A stretch of 64,000 nt of DNA, from assembly GCF_918697925.1 (NCBI RefSeq), contig NZ_CAKKMF010000010.1:1-64000 (forward strand), in the 5' to 3' direction. A program made the position numbers and the translations under genes. Each line of letters begins with the position of its first letter. Positions within the stretch are counted from its first letter, which is position 1. Shown here piece by piece: positions 46,405 to 55,873 of this stretch. The notes under the pieces are model-generated. The model saw nothing but the letters and a program-made list of their open reading frames with translations. It was not told where the DNA came from and ran no database searches. Source of the stretch: Arthrobacter sp. Bi26. GTDB lineage: Bacteria; Actinomycetota; Actinomycetes; Actinomycetales; Micrococcaceae.

Positions 46405-47550
46405 ATGCACAGCATCATGCCGATCTTCGGAACCAGACCGGAAGCCATCAAGATGGCGCCGATCGTCAGCGCGCTGCAGGAGTCCCCGCTCTTCCGGTGC
46501 ATCGTGACGGTCACGGGGCAGCACCGCGAAATGCTGGACCAGGTCAACGAACTGTTCGGCATTGTTCCGGACCATGACCTCAACATCCTGCAGCAGGGGC
46601 AATCCCTGTCGGCCATCATGACGCGGACCATTGACGGGCTCGAAAAACTCTTCGCTGTCACCCGTCCGGACGCCGTCGTGGTCCAGGGCGATACCACCAC
46701 CTCCACGGCCGCCGCCATCGCGGCGTTCTACCACGGCATCCCGGTGGTGCACGTCGAGGCCGGGCTGCGCAGCGGTGACCTGCTCTCGCCGTTCCCCGAG
46801 GAAGCCAACCGTAAGATCACAAGCCAGATCACCCGCCTGCACCTGGCACCGACCTCCACCAGCCGGGAAAACCTGCTGCGGGAAGGCATCAGCCCGCAGG
46901 ACATCGTGGTGACTGGGAACACAGTAATTGATGCCCTCCTCGCCACCGTGGACAAGCGGCTTCCCTTCACGGACCCCCGGCTGGAAGCGCTGGCCGCCAG
47001 CGACCGCCGGGTCCTGCTGGTCACCACGCACCGGCGCGAAAACCAGGGCGAATCCATGCGCAGGGTGGGACGGGCGCTCGCGCGGATCGCCGACGCCGAA
47101 CCGGACCTCGTGATCGTGCTGCCCGCCCACAAGAATCCCGTGGTGCGTGAGGCAGTGCTTCCCGCGCTGGAGGGCAAGCCCAACGTGCTGGTGACGGAGC
47201 CGCTGGCCTACGGCGAATTCACCCGGATGCTTTCGCAGGCGCACATCGTCCTGACGGACTCCGGCGGAGTGCAGGAGGAGGCCCCCAGCCTCGGCAAGCC
47301 GGTCCTGGTGATGCGGGAGAACACGGAACGGCCCGAGGCCCTTGAAGCCGGCACCGTGAAGCTGATCGGCACCGACGAAGAGCGGATTGTTGCCGAGGTG
47401 ACCCGCCTCCTGCACGATTCCTCGCACTTCGCGTCCATGGCAAACGCAGTGAATCCCTACGGCGACGGCAAGGCCGCCCCCCGGACGGTGGCAGCCATCG
47501 AAGAGCTGCTCGGCGTCGGCTACCGGACGGCGGAGTTCAGCGGGGCGTAG
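46405..47550 (+). CDS. wecB: UDP-N-acetylglucosamine 2-epimerase (non-hydrolysing)
   Basis: A 381-residue GT-B-fold enzyme making UDP-ManNAc from UDP-GlcNAc for surface polymers. MPIFGTRPEAIKMAPIV, TGQHREML, VVQGDTTTS, HVEAGLRSGD and TDSGGVQEEAPSLGKPVLVMR are all family motifs. It stands in the surface-glycan region with GH128 and glycosyltransferase genes. Confidence 0.95.
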   Translation: MHSIMPIFGTRPEAIKMAPIVSALQESPLFRCIVTVTGQHREMLDQVNELFGIVPDHDLNILQQGQSLSAIMTRTIDGLEKLFAVTRPDAVVVQGDTTTSTAAAIAAFYHGIPVVHVEAGLRSGDLLSPFPEEANRKITSQITRLHLAPTSTSRENLLREGISPQDIVVTGNTVIDALLATVDKRLPFTDPRLEALAASDRRVLLVTTHRRENQGESMRRVGRALARIADAEPDLVIVLPAHKNPVVREAVLPALEGKPNVLVTEPLAYGEFTRMLSQAHIVLTDSGGVQEEAPSLGKPVLVMRENTERPEALEAGTVKLIGTDEERIVAEVTRLLHDSSHFASMANAVNPYGDGKAAPRTVAAIEELLGVGYRTAEFSGA

Positions 47551-47641
47551 GCGGTGGCCAAATCGTGAAACAATGAAGCTCCCGGGGAGGGAGTGCTCAC
47601 CCCCGCGCGCAGCCGAGAGAAAAGTGAAAGTGGACGTGAGC

Positions 47642-48514
47642 ATGGACCGCAGGGACTTCTTCCGACTGTCGTTGGCGGCCTCTGCCGCCGCCACGCTGGC
47701 CTCTTGTACGCCGGAACCTAACGACGTCGGCCAGCCACCAATCACCAGCCAGCCACCAACCAGCAGCCGTCCCACGCCGGCGGGGGCCCGCAAGGGCGTG
47801 GGCCTTGCCGTGGGCAAGAAGTACGGCATCCAGCAGCTCGACGCCTTGGATGTGAACTGGTTCTACACATGGGGCGCCTCATATCCCGCAGCCCGCCCCA
47901 CGCAGGATTTTGTGCCGATGATCTGGGGCAAGGAAAGTGTCCGCCAGAACGCGGTCGCAGAGGTACAGTACGAACTCGAGCTGACCCGGGCCGCGGAACT
48001 GCTTGGCTTCAATGAGCCCGACCATCCCGAGCAGGCAGACATGAAAGTGTCCTCGGCCATCAAGTATTGGCCCGAGCTCGAGGCATCCGGGCTGCGGCTG
48101 GGCTCGCCGGCGCCCGTTCAGGCACTGGGCGACTGGCTCAAGGAGTTCATGGATGAAGCGTCCTCGAAGGATCTCAGGGTGGACTTCATCACTATGCACT
48201 CCTACCCTTCCCCGGACTCCGAGTCCTTCCTGAACAGCGTCCAGGAGCTCTACGACCGGTACGAAAAGCCCATCTGGATCACCGAATACGCCGTCGCGGA
48301 CTGGAAAGCCTCCGAAAAGTCGCCCACGCGCTACACCGAAAAAGAGATCATGGCGTTCATGAGCGAAACGGCCGCAGGGCTCCGCCAGATGCCGTTCGTG
48401 GAGCGCTTTGCCTGGAAGACCCGGGCCGAAGGGGACCCCATCATGGGCGCCTCGGCCCTGTTCCGCAAGGACGGATCGCTCTCCCCCACAGGCGAGCTCT
48501 ACAAGTCCCTGTAG
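47642..48514 (+). CDS. Tat-exported lipoprotein, GH128-like glycoside hydrolase
   Basis: A 290-residue protein. MDRRDFFRLSLAASAAATLASC is a Tat signal (RRDFF) ending in a lipobox with Cys22, so it is likely anchored outside. After a Pro/Ser linker the catalytic barrel has LGFNEPD (acid/base E125) and PIWITEYAVADW (nucleophile E215), fitting the GH128/Glyco_hydro_cc family of beta-1,3-glucan-active enzymes. I start at ATG 47642; earlier in-frame GTGs would only bury the signal. A paralogue follows. Confidence 0.8.
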   Translation: MDRRDFFRLSLAASAAATLASCTPEPNDVGQPPITSQPPTSSRPTPAGARKGVGLAVGKKYGIQQLDALDVNWFYTWGASYPAARPTQDFVPMIWGKESVRQNAVAEVQYELELTRAAELLGFNEPDHPEQADMKVSSAIKYWPELEASGLRLGSPAPVQALGDWLKEFMDEASSKDLRVDFITMHSYPSPDSESFLNSVQELYDRYEKPIWITEYAVADWKASEKSPTRYTEKEIMAFMSETAAGLRQMPFVERFAWKTRAEGDPIMGASALFRKDGSLSPTGELYKSL

Positions 48515-48719
48515 GGGGCGCGCCGCGCCCGGGACGCCAACATCCGACGCCGTGGTGAGGCTCACCGTCCACTGAGAAAACCTTGCGTTTTTCCTGCGCT
48601 TACCCGGGAGTTTCCTGTGTGTTTTCCGTGCTAGGTTTGCTCGAGCTTGAGTGCCGGGGGAGTTGATGCACGTCGCCCGTGGTGCCGGCTAACAATCTGG
48701 TCCCTACCGAGAGCGACTC

Positions 48720-49574
48720 ATGGAACGCCGTAAGTTTCTTACCATGCCCTTGGCAGCTATGGCCGCCCCGGGGGCTCTGCTGGCTGCCAACGCGGCAACC
48801 GCCGAAGCGGTTGTGAGCGTCCCTTCCATCACCACGCCCGCCAACACCTTGAAGGGTTTCGGGCATGGCGGCAAGGACGCTTTGGCGCTCCAGCAAATCA
48901 AGAGCCTCAACCTGAAATGGCACTACACCTGGGGTTCGCACCCTAACGTGACCACCACCCCTGCCTTCGTGCCCATGATCAAGAGCGCCAAGACGATGCT
49001 GGAGCAGGACGCCCTTGGCTATGTCACACGCCAGTTGGCCGAAACGAAGGCCACGCACCTGCTCGGCTTCAACGAACCCGACGTCGTGGCACAGGCGAAC
49101 ATGAGCGTGGACCAGGCCATCAGCCTTTGGCCCAAGCTTCAGGCAACGGGCCTACGGCTCGGCTCCCCTGCCACGACCAGTCCGAGCAGCACCTGGTTGG
49201 CGGCTTTCATGGCGAAGGCAAAGACGAGAGGCCTCCGCGTAGACTTCATGACCACCCACATCTATGCCTGGCCCCGGGCGGACGACTTCCTGAACAAGCT
49301 CACCATGATGCACGAGAAGTACGGGAAGCCGATCTGGGTCACCGAATACGCGGTGGCGGACTGGGACGCCACCGCGTCCAGGCCCTGCAAGTACTCCCGC
49401 GCCCAGACAGAGGACTTCATGCGGGCCACCGTAGCCGGAATGCGTGCGCTCCCCTTCGTGGAACGCTTTGCCTGGAAGACCCGCCCAGCAGGCGACATCA
49501 AGATGGGATGCTCCACCCTGTTCAACGCGAACGGCACCCTCACCAGCACCGGACGCCTCTACGCGGCGCTGTAA
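48720..49574 (+). CDS. Tat-exported GH128-like glycoside hydrolase, second copy
   Basis: A 284-residue paralogue of the preceding gene. The signal MERRKFLTMPLAAMAAPGAL has a twin-arginine motif but no lipobox cysteine, so it is probably released. LGFNEPD (E119) and PIWVTEYAVADWD (E209) match the catalytic pair of the first copy, and the C terminus also shares PFVERFAWKTR. About 205 bases separate the two, perhaps with a separate promoter. A stem-loop follows. Confidence 0.8.
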   Translation: MERRKFLTMPLAAMAAPGALLAANAATAEAVVSVPSITTPANTLKGFGHGGKDALALQQIKSLNLKWHYTWGSHPNVTTTPAFVPMIKSAKTMLEQDALGYVTRQLAETKATHLLGFNEPDVVAQANMSVDQAISLWPKLQATGLRLGSPATTSPSSTWLAAFMAKAKTRGLRVDFMTTHIYAWPRADDFLNKLTMMHEKYGKPIWVTEYAVADWDATASRPCKYSRAQTEDFMRATVAGMRALPFVERFAWKTRPAGDIKMGCSTLFNANGTLTSTGRLYAAL

Positions 49575-49639
49575 GGCTCTGTAGAGCCTCCCAACAGCGT
49601 TCCGGGCCTTGCGGACCTTGGAGCGGCTGCTCTAGCCAA

Positions 49640-49675
49640 GGAGGCCCCACCGGAGATTTATCCGGTAGGGCCTCC
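49640..49675 (+). terminator. Stem-loop after the second GH128-like gene
   Basis: GGAGGCCCCACCGGA and TCCGGTAGGGCCTCC pair over 15 positions with one mismatch and a 6-base loop, 65 bases past the stop. There is no strong T-run, so it is a moderate terminator candidate. Confidence 0.5.
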
Positions 49676-49984
49676 CTCATGTTCGAAGTTGCCGTGCGGT
49701 GGAAATATACGGGCAGACTGCTTCGAAGGCACTGGCCGGCCGTTATCGCGGGGGCGCTCCTGCAGCGCCGGCTTGGTGTAATCCGGTGCCTCCGGCCGGG
49801 GGCGGCGTTGGCGGGCCTGAACCCGGTCGATGATGTCCTTATCCGGACAGGCAGGCAAGGGCAGGAGCCTAAGGAGCCGGGGCCATCTGTTTCACAGCGT
49901 CCGTGGGTTGCCATTAGCAGCTCCCTTGGCCTGACGCCTTCTCGGGGGTGCGATGGCAGTGTCACATGTGAGGTTTGGGAGGTC
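49676..49984. other. Intergenic stretch, no gene recognised
   Basis: About 310 bases between the stem-loop and an IS110 fragment. Open frames cross it on both strands but none shows a known motif or a convincing start. It may contain further degraded insertion-sequence DNA. Confidence 0.5.
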
Positions 49985-50249
49985 GAATCAGGGCCCTACT
50001 GGGTTCGTTCTGGCCCGGTATCTGCGTGCTGCGGGCATCAACTGCGTCGTTGCGGCGTCCTCGAAACTGCTGCCCCGGGGACCGCGTGAAAACCGACCGC
50101 CGCGACGCCCGCGTGTTGGCCGAAATGCTCGCGGTCGGCTCGGTCACCGAGGTCCGCATCCCGGATCCGGACGAAGAAGCACTGCGGGACCTGTCACGGC
50201 TGCGCTCCGGCACGGCCGGGGACCTCGCGCACGCCCGCCAGCACTTTGA
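49985..50249 (+). pseudogene. IS110-family transposase fragment
   Basis: Two frames together read GPTGFVLARYLRAAGINCVV, AASSKLLP, then (after a frame change near 50080) DRVKTDRRDARVLAEMLAVG, EVRIPDPDEEALRDLSRLR and GDLAHAR. This is the middle of the RuvC-like DEDD domain of IS110 transposases (GPTGFxLARxLxAAG, GDRVKTDxRDA). Both ends are missing and one frameshift is present. It is unrelated in detail to the second IS110 relic at 52974. Confidence 0.8.
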
Positions 50250-50462
50250 CGAACCGGCACTGCAGTTCACCTACGACGCCGACGTCGAACAGGCCGGAAC
50301 TGCTCACCGCGCACCCCAGATTCCCCGTGCCATCACGGAGGACCCCTAGAAACCGCCCAGGGGCCGCGGGCCTGCCGACAGTGAACATTCCCGCCGCCGG
50401 CGGGATAGTGGTCAGTGGCCGGAACGTCCCGATCCCCGTCGCTACGGGCAACAGCTGACCAG

Positions 50463-51005
50463 CTAGCCAGCAATGGATGAGGTGTTACCCAACGCGGGAC
50501 AGTAGATGCTCAGGGCAAGGTTCTCGATTTCAAGCGAAGACCCCTCGAGCGGGGGCTTGTAGCCGTCGAAGCGCCGCTGGCAAGCCTCCGCAGCCCGACC
50601 GTAGAACGTCTCGGCCTGCTCGGGAGGGACGTTAGAGCTCAGGCCCGAGCCGTCCATTTTCTCGTGGAACAGGGCTTCCTTGTCAGCGGAATGCCACTGC
50701 TTTGCAAGCTCGATAATCTTCGCTGAGTCCGCGGGCGTCGCCTTCGTGTAGTCTCCGGTGAAGTGGACCTTGCCCTCGGCGAGTTGGTTGGGAATGGCGG
50801 TCGGCGGCAGTTGCCCCGGAGGCAGCGCCGCGTCCGGGACCACGGCCGAGTCCGTGGATTCGGCCGCGGTCCCCGGCGGCGGCGCTGACGCCGTCGTGGC
50901 AGCCGGGCTTTCCGGGGCCGAATTGGTGCCCTGAGACTGACCGGTGCATCCAGTAAGCCCAAAGAGGCCGATTAATGCTACAGCAGTGAGTAGTGAAACC
51001 TTCAT
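50463..51005 (-). CDS. Hypothetical lipoprotein
   Basis: A 180-residue protein with a lipoprotein signal and lipobox LTGC (Cys20), then a Ser/Pro/Ala/Thr linker to about 70 and a small domain ending with two cysteines (EACQRRF, SIYCPALG). It is likely outer-face membrane-anchored. The family is not recognised. It lies 54 bases downstream of the acetylesterase-like gene and may be cotranscribed with it. Confidence 0.72.
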   Translation of the reverse strand: MKVSLLTAVALIGLFGLTGCTGQSQGTNSAPESPAATTASAPPPGTAAESTDSAVVPDAALPPGQLPPTAIPNQLAEGKVHFTGDYTKATPADSAKIIELAKQWHSADKEALFHEKMDGSGLSSNVPPEQAETFYGRAAEACQRRFDGYKPPLEGSSLEIENLALSIYCPALGNTSSIAG

Positions 51006-51059
51006 GGTTGTTTCCCTGGTTCGTTGATCTGAAAACGCGAAGCGGCGTACGGCCGCGCG

Positions 51060-51868
51060 CTACCCCGCCACTTTAGTGCCAGTGGACTCTTTGGTGACCG
51101 TGGAGTAGCCGGTCTTGGAGCCTGTGACCTTGACGGTGATGGTCCTCCCCGCGTCACCAGTGCGGACCTTATAGGTGGAAGCTGTGGCATCACTGATCAG
51201 AACGTGCGAGCGGTACCAACGGTACGTCAGCGTCACCGGCGCAGGTCCCCAGGCGCCGGGCACGGCCGTCAGGGTGGACCCTAGCGCCGCGGTGCCCGTG
51301 ATCTTGGGAATCGGCGTGGCGAGAGTGCCCTTGGCGATGGTAGCGGTGGCGGGGGACGTCTTGGAGGCCGTGTTGAAGGCAGTCTTGGAGCCAGTGACCT
51401 TCACGGTGATGGTCCTGCCCGCATCACCGGAGCGCAGCTTGTACGTGGCACTGCTGGCATCGCTGATCAACGTACCGGACCGGTACCACTTGTAAGTCAA
51501 GGTCACCGGCGCCGGGCCCCAGGTTCCGGGCACGGCGGTCAGGGTGGACCCGACCTTCCGGGTGCCGGCAATCGTCGGCGTGGGAGCCGCGAGGGTGCCC
51601 TTGACGATCGAAGCCGTGGCGGCAGATGTCTTGGAGACCGTCGGGTAGCCGGACTTGGAACCGGTGACCTTCACGGTGATCGTCGCACCCAGATCACCGG
51701 CGACAGGAGTGTAGGCGGCGCCGATGGCGCCGCTAATCGCGGTCCCCGAGCGGTACCACTGGTACGCCAGGGTCACCGGCGCCGGGCGCCAGCCGCCAGG
51801 CACCGCTGTCAGAATGGCCCCGACCTTCGCCGAACCTTGGATCGACGGCATCTGAGCGTTCAGGGAGC
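51060..51868 (-). repeat. Three Ig-like repeats in the acetylesterase-like protein
   Basis: Each copy reads GxxxxGxxLTAVPGxWxPAPV, TLxYxWYRSG/H, LISDAS/ATASTYK and TITVKVTGSKxxxxT. Copies 2 and 3 are also very similar in DNA, for example around GTGACCTTGACGGTGATGGT. Such repeats are common in secreted actinobacterial proteins and probably bind carbohydrate or the wall. Confidence 0.85.
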
Positions 51869-52733
51869 CGTTGTCGACGACGGCGGCGGCGGTGGCCTGC
51901 TGGTATCCGGATAGGTAGTTTTTGCCCAGGAATTCGACGCCGGTCCGGGAAAAGTGGATTATGTCGCCAGTATTCGTGCCGCCAGCCATGGCCGCGGCAA
52001 ATCCGGTGTACGGAACCCGCGACGGGGTTTCCCGGTGCGATCTGTCGACGTTGAGCCGGACCGGATCTGCTGCGATTCCCTCAGGTGCCATTTGCCCCAC
52101 CACGACGGGGAGGTTCGGGACCGCCAACTGGGACCGGAAGTAAGCAATGACTGTATCCAGCCTGGCATTGTAGCCGGAAGTGGTCAGCGTCGCGTTGTTT
52201 TCCCCCTGGTGCCAGAGGACGCCCTTGAGCTCAACCGTACGACCGGACGCCTTGGCCGCCGCGATGCCTTCGAGGGTCTGTTTTACCGCCAGCGCGGAAA
52301 GATCGAGTTCCGGGGCGGAGGCCGCGCCGGGAATCCACGTGAGGGTGGACGCGGCAGTGGTGAATCCCGTGCCGCCGTGCGCCGCCGGGATGAGCAGCAC
52401 CCCGACGTTGCCGGGCTGGGTCTTCAAGTACTCACGGGCAAGAGTTGTGGCCGGCGAAAGCCCGGTCGCGATGTCGTGCATGTCCAGGGGCACACCCGCC
52501 TTCTGAAGCTCGCGGTCACTCGCGCCAAACTCAAAAATCCGAGGGTCCGCGGGGTCATCCGTGCTACCGGCGGGCAGGCCCCGCCCGGACATATTCGACT
52601 GCCCCGCCGCCAGGAACACATGCAGGACGGTGAGCGTCTCCGCTGCCCGCGCAGGCGCCACGCCCGCGAGCATCAGGGCAGTAACCGCCAGGCCGACCAG
52701 CAGCCCTCGAATCCCGCTCGCCAAATTCCTCAT
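51060..52733 (-). CDS. Secreted sialate O-acetylesterase-like (SGNH) protein with Ig-like repeats
   Basis: A 557-residue exported protein. The signal peptide ends near residue 31 (APARAAET). The SASA-type domain has LAAGQSNMSGRG (nucleophile Ser46), PAAHGGTGF and GVLWHQGENN, and it would remove acetyl esters from glycans. From about residue 288 there are three Ig-like repeats of about 87 residues. Start ATG 52733 (MRNLASG) has GGGGAT upstream. With the neighbouring hydrolases and glycosyltransferases it suggests editing of an acetylated surface or environmental glycan. Confidence 0.8.
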   Translation of the reverse strand: MRNLASGIRGLLVGLAVTALMLAGVAPARAAETLTVLHVFLAAGQSNMSGRGLPAGSTDDPADPRIFEFGASDRELQKAGVPLDMHDIATGLSPATTLAREYLKTQPGNVGVLLIPAAHGGTGFTTAASTLTWIPGAASAPELDLSALAVKQTLEGIAAAKASGRTVELKGVLWHQGENNATLTTSGYNARLDTVIAYFRSQLAVPNLPVVVGQMAPEGIAADPVRLNVDRSHRETPSRVPYTGFAAAMAGGTNTGDIIHFSRTGVEFLGKNYLSGYQQATAAAVVDNGSLNAQMPSIQGSAKVGAILTAVPGGWRPAPVTLAYQWYRSGTAISGAIGAAYTPVAGDLGATITVKVTGSKSGYPTVSKTSAATASIVKGTLAAPTPTIAGTRKVGSTLTAVPGTWGPAPVTLTYKWYRSGTLISDASSATYKLRSGDAGRTITVKVTGSKTAFNTASKTSPATATIAKGTLATPIPKITGTAALGSTLTAVPGAWGPAPVTLTYRWYRSHVLISDATASTYKVRTGDAGRTITVKVTGSKTGYSTVTKESTGTKVAG

Positions 52734-52973
52734 TACGGATCCCCATTCCGTCAATGGGCGGCGCACCACCCGAACCTGCAAAGACGCAGAACCCTTAACC
52801 CTAGCCCTAAAACACCCTGCCCTGTCCGCGGTTGACGGTCGAGTCGCCGATTAGTTCCTTTCTGCGGTGTCCCTGAGTCTAGATCGGTGACGGAAACCAC
52901 CGGCACCTATATGCCCTGCTAGTCATTGCATTGGTGGTCGGCCTGATCTTCGGAGGGCGGCCGCCGCCGAGGT

Positions 52974-53886
52974 CAATACATCTCGACGGTGACCAGATGG
53001 GCGTCGACCAAAAACGAGGTTCTGGCCTTGCGCGGGCATCTGCTGTGTGAGCAAGTGACGCTGGTGGTGATGGAAGCCACCAGCGACTATTGGAAGCAGT
53101 TCTATTTCCTGCTGGAGGACGGGCTGAACGTGATGCTTACGAACGCCCAACAGGTAAGGAACATGCCCGGGCGCAAGACCGACGTCTCGGACGCGGCGTG
53201 GCTGGCCCAGCTCGGCGCGTTCGGACTCGTGCGTGCCTCGTTCGTGCCGCCCGAGCCCGTCCGTCAGCTCCGGGACCTGACACGCACGCGCACGATGTCC
53301 ATCCGGCAGCGCGGCAGTGAGATCCAGCGCCTGGAGAAGCTGCTGGAAGACGCCGGGATCAAGCTGTGTTCCGTGGCCACGGATCTGACAGGTGTCTCCT
53401 CCAGGGCGATGCTGGGGACCCTCATTGAGGGCCAGGGGATCCGGCCGTACTGGCCGATCTTGCCGTCTACAGCCTGCGAACGAAGATTCCCGCCCTGACC
53501 GAAGCACTCAACGGAAGATTCAACGCCCACCATGCGTTCCTGGCCGGACTGCACCTGAACATCATTGACGGACACACCCTGGCCATAGAACAGCTCAGAG
53601 CCTGGACTGAAGCAGTCCTGGCACCCTTCGGCCCGGGACCTGCCGGTGTACTTCGGCGCCAAATACCGGCGCCTCGCGGCCAGACGGGGACCCATGAAAG
53701 CCCTTGTAGCCGTCGAACATGCAATACTTACCGCGGTCTGGAACATGCTCAGGACCGGGGAACTCTACAGGGCCCCGGACCCGACTACTACACCCGCCTG
53801 CAACCGGCCAAAACGCGGGCACGCGCAGCCAGCTCGAATCCATGGGTTTCACGGTCACCATCGAACCCACACAACAAACCGCCTGA
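52974..53886 (+). pseudogene. IS110-family transposase, 5' truncated, internally deleted and frameshifted
   Basis: Frame 1 (52974-53440) reads LVVMEATSDYWKQFYFLLED, NAQQVRNMPGRKTDVSDAAW, VPPEPVRQLRDLTR and EDAGIKL. After a frameshift ADLAVYSLRTKIPALTEALN continues to about 53635. There the transposase core is missing, and the C-terminal part resumes as VYFGAKYRRLAARRGPMKAL, AVEHAILTAVWNM, with a second frameshift near 53776, ending QLESMGFTVTIEPTQQTA. The first about 45 residues are also absent, so the element cannot move. Confidence 0.88.
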
Positions 53887-54021
53887 CCGACCCCTTGGGC
53901 GGCCCGATACATACTCGCCCACGCCGTCGCACACCATCCGCGGTCACCTTAATTTTCGTGGGAGCCTTGACACTGCAGTCACCAAAAAGACTCGCCAACA
54001 CCCCCGTCACCGCGACCGGCG

Positions 54022-54075
54022 GGCATAGACGAACGTCCCCCGGAACCAAAACTCCAGGAGCCGTTCATCTATGCC
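54022..54075. repeat. Inverted repeat between the IS110 relic and ugd
   Basis: GGCATAGACGAACG and CGTTCATCTATGCC are complementary over 14 bases with one mismatch, spaced by 26 bases. It sits 25 bases past the ugd stop, so it may be the ugd terminator (no T-run), or an end of the lost IS element. Confidence 0.5.
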
Positions 54076-54099
54076 TCTTGACAACCGAACCTACATAAA

Positions 54100-55449
54100 T
54101 CAGTTGGCGGAAGCGGCCAGGTCCAGCAGTTCGCTCTTGTGGCCGAGCGAGACGATGTCCCAGCCGGCAGCGCTCCACTTGTCGTGGTCCAGGACGTTGC
54201 GTCCGTCGAAAATGCGCTTGCGCGAAACCGCAGCAGAGAGTTCCGCAGGATCGACGTTCACGAACTCGGTCCATTCCGTCAGCACCATGACCAGGTCGGC
54301 GTCAGCCGCTGCCGTGGCGAGCGAATCGACGTAGTTCAGGCGCGGGTACCGTTTGCCGGCGTTGGCGTTCGCAGCGGGGTCGTAGACGCTGACGTCCGCT
54401 CCGCTGTTGAAGAGCCTGGCCGCCACGTCGAGGGCCGGTGAATCGCGGACGTCGTCGCTGTTGGGCTTGAACGCGACGCCGAGGACGGCAATGCGCTTGC
54501 CCTCGAGCGAGCCGAGCAACGTTTCGGCAACGTGGACCGCACGGTCACGACGGCGGAGGTTTACTTCGTCGATTTCGTTCAGGAACCGCATGGTGCTGTC
54601 CAGGCCGAGCTCGGAGACCCGGGCCTGGAGCGCGCGGATGTCCTTGGGCAGGCAGCCGCCGCCGAAGCCGATGCCGGCGTTGAGGAAGCGGCGGCCGATC
54701 CGGGCGTCGAGGCCGATAGCATCCGCCAGGGTGCGGATGTTGCCGCCAACGGTCTCGGTGACCTCGGAGAAGGCGTTGATGAAGGAGATCTTGGTCGCAA
54801 GGAACGCGTTTGCAGCGACCTTGACCAGTTCCGCCGTCTCGAAGTCCGTGGCGATGAACGGGGTGTCGCGGCTGATGGCGTCGGCGTAGACCTCACGCAG
54901 GGTGGTCTCGGCAGCGTCGGAGTCAGAGCCGATAACCAGGCGGTCCGGACGCAGGGTGTCCTCCACGGCGAAGCCTTCCCGCAGGAACTCGGGGTTCCAG
55001 GCGAAGTTGACCTGAACGCCGTCGCGCGATTCTTCGGCGACGAGGCCCTTCAGGCGACGTGCTGAGCCAACCGGAACGGTGGACTTGCCGACGATCAGGG
55101 AGTCCTTCGTGGCGGCACGTGCAATCGCTGTCACGGACGCGTCAACGTAGGTCATGTCGGCAGCGTGCTCGCCGGCCCGCTGAGGGGTACCGACGGCAAT
55201 GAAGTGCACGTCACCGAAGGCGCCGGCTTCTTCGAACGAGGTAGTGAAGCGCAGGCGGCCGGATTCTGTGTGCTTGCGCAGCAGTTCGGGCAGGCCAGGT
55301 TCGTGGATGGGTAGTTCGCCTCGGCTGAGGCTATCGATCTTCTCTTTGTCGACGTCGACACCCAGAACTTCGAATCCGAGTTCCGCCATGCATGCCGCAT
55401 GGGTCGCGCCGAGGTATCCCGTACCGATCACGGTTAGTCGTAGTGTCAC
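54100..55449 (-). CDS. ugd: UDP-glucose 6-dehydrogenase
   Basis: A 449-residue enzyme making UDP-glucuronate for surface polysaccharides. The Rossmann loop reads RLTVIGTGYLGATHA, and the active site contains K220/N214 (VAANAFLATK) and nucleophile C266 (GFGGGCLPKD). VLGVAFKPNSDDVRDSP opens the C-terminal UDP-binding domain. The start is GTG 55449, with GGGGGAC upstream; the frame runs 18 codons further without conservation. Confidence 0.95.
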   Translation of the reverse strand: MTLRLTVIGTGYLGATHAACMAELGFEVLGVDVDKEKIDSLSRGELPIHEPGLPELLRKHTESGRLRFTTSFEEAGAFGDVHFIAVGTPQRAGEHAADMTYVDASVTAIARAATKDSLIVGKSTVPVGSARRLKGLVAEESRDGVQVNFAWNPEFLREGFAVEDTLRPDRLVIGSDSDAAETTLREVYADAISRDTPFIATDFETAELVKVAANAFLATKISFINAFSEVTETVGGNIRTLADAIGLDARIGRRFLNAGIGFGGGCLPKDIRALQARVSELGLDSTMRFLNEIDEVNLRRRDRAVHVAETLLGSLEGKRIAVLGVAFKPNSDDVRDSPALDVAARLFNSGADVSVYDPAANANAGKRYPRLNYVDSLATAAADADLVMVLTEWTEFVNVDPAELSAAVSRKRIFDGRNVLDHDKWSAAGWDIVSLGHKSELLDLAASAN

Positions 55450-55873
55450 TAGTCCCCCAGTAGCCGCAGTTGATTTCTTTGCCTTGGGCGCCAAACAGCG
55501 CAACCAAACGCGTCCACTATATAACTGTTGCTCGCGATATCCGATTTCAGTTCGCCACCGTGACCAACGTCATCCCTCTACAACTGGTGTCGCGCACTTG
55601 AAGGCCGGATGTCTTGAGTACTGACGCATGATGCTCGCGGGTCTCGATTCCCAAATGGCCGCGGACATTGACTTTCCGACGACAGAGCAAGGCCTGCTGA
55701 CGACGAGCGGCGCCGGGCTGGGCGGTGGAAGCGCTGGTCCGCTTAGCGGCTCCCAAGCCCGACAGGACGTCAATCCACGTCCACGGTGCCGCTGGATCAT
55801 CACGGAACGACCAATCACGGAACGATGGACTTCGGGCCCTAATCAGCTTGCTCTGATGTGCTGAGCCCAGAGG
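55450..55873. other. Intergenic stretch upstream of ugd
   Basis: About 420 bases. No protein motif is recognisable in any frame. It should hold the ugd promoter. A short direct repeat, ATCACGGAACGA, occurs twice near 55798-55826. AT content is higher close to ugd (around 55510-55570). Confidence 0.5.

Noticed and set aside
46180-47829. 549-codon frame antisense to wecB
   Set aside because: wecB carries all family motifs on the other strand; the antisense frame has none.
52734-52973. Bridge RNA of the IS110 element
   Set aside because: The transposase is truncated at its 5' end, so the original non-coding end is not there; no structure could be supported.
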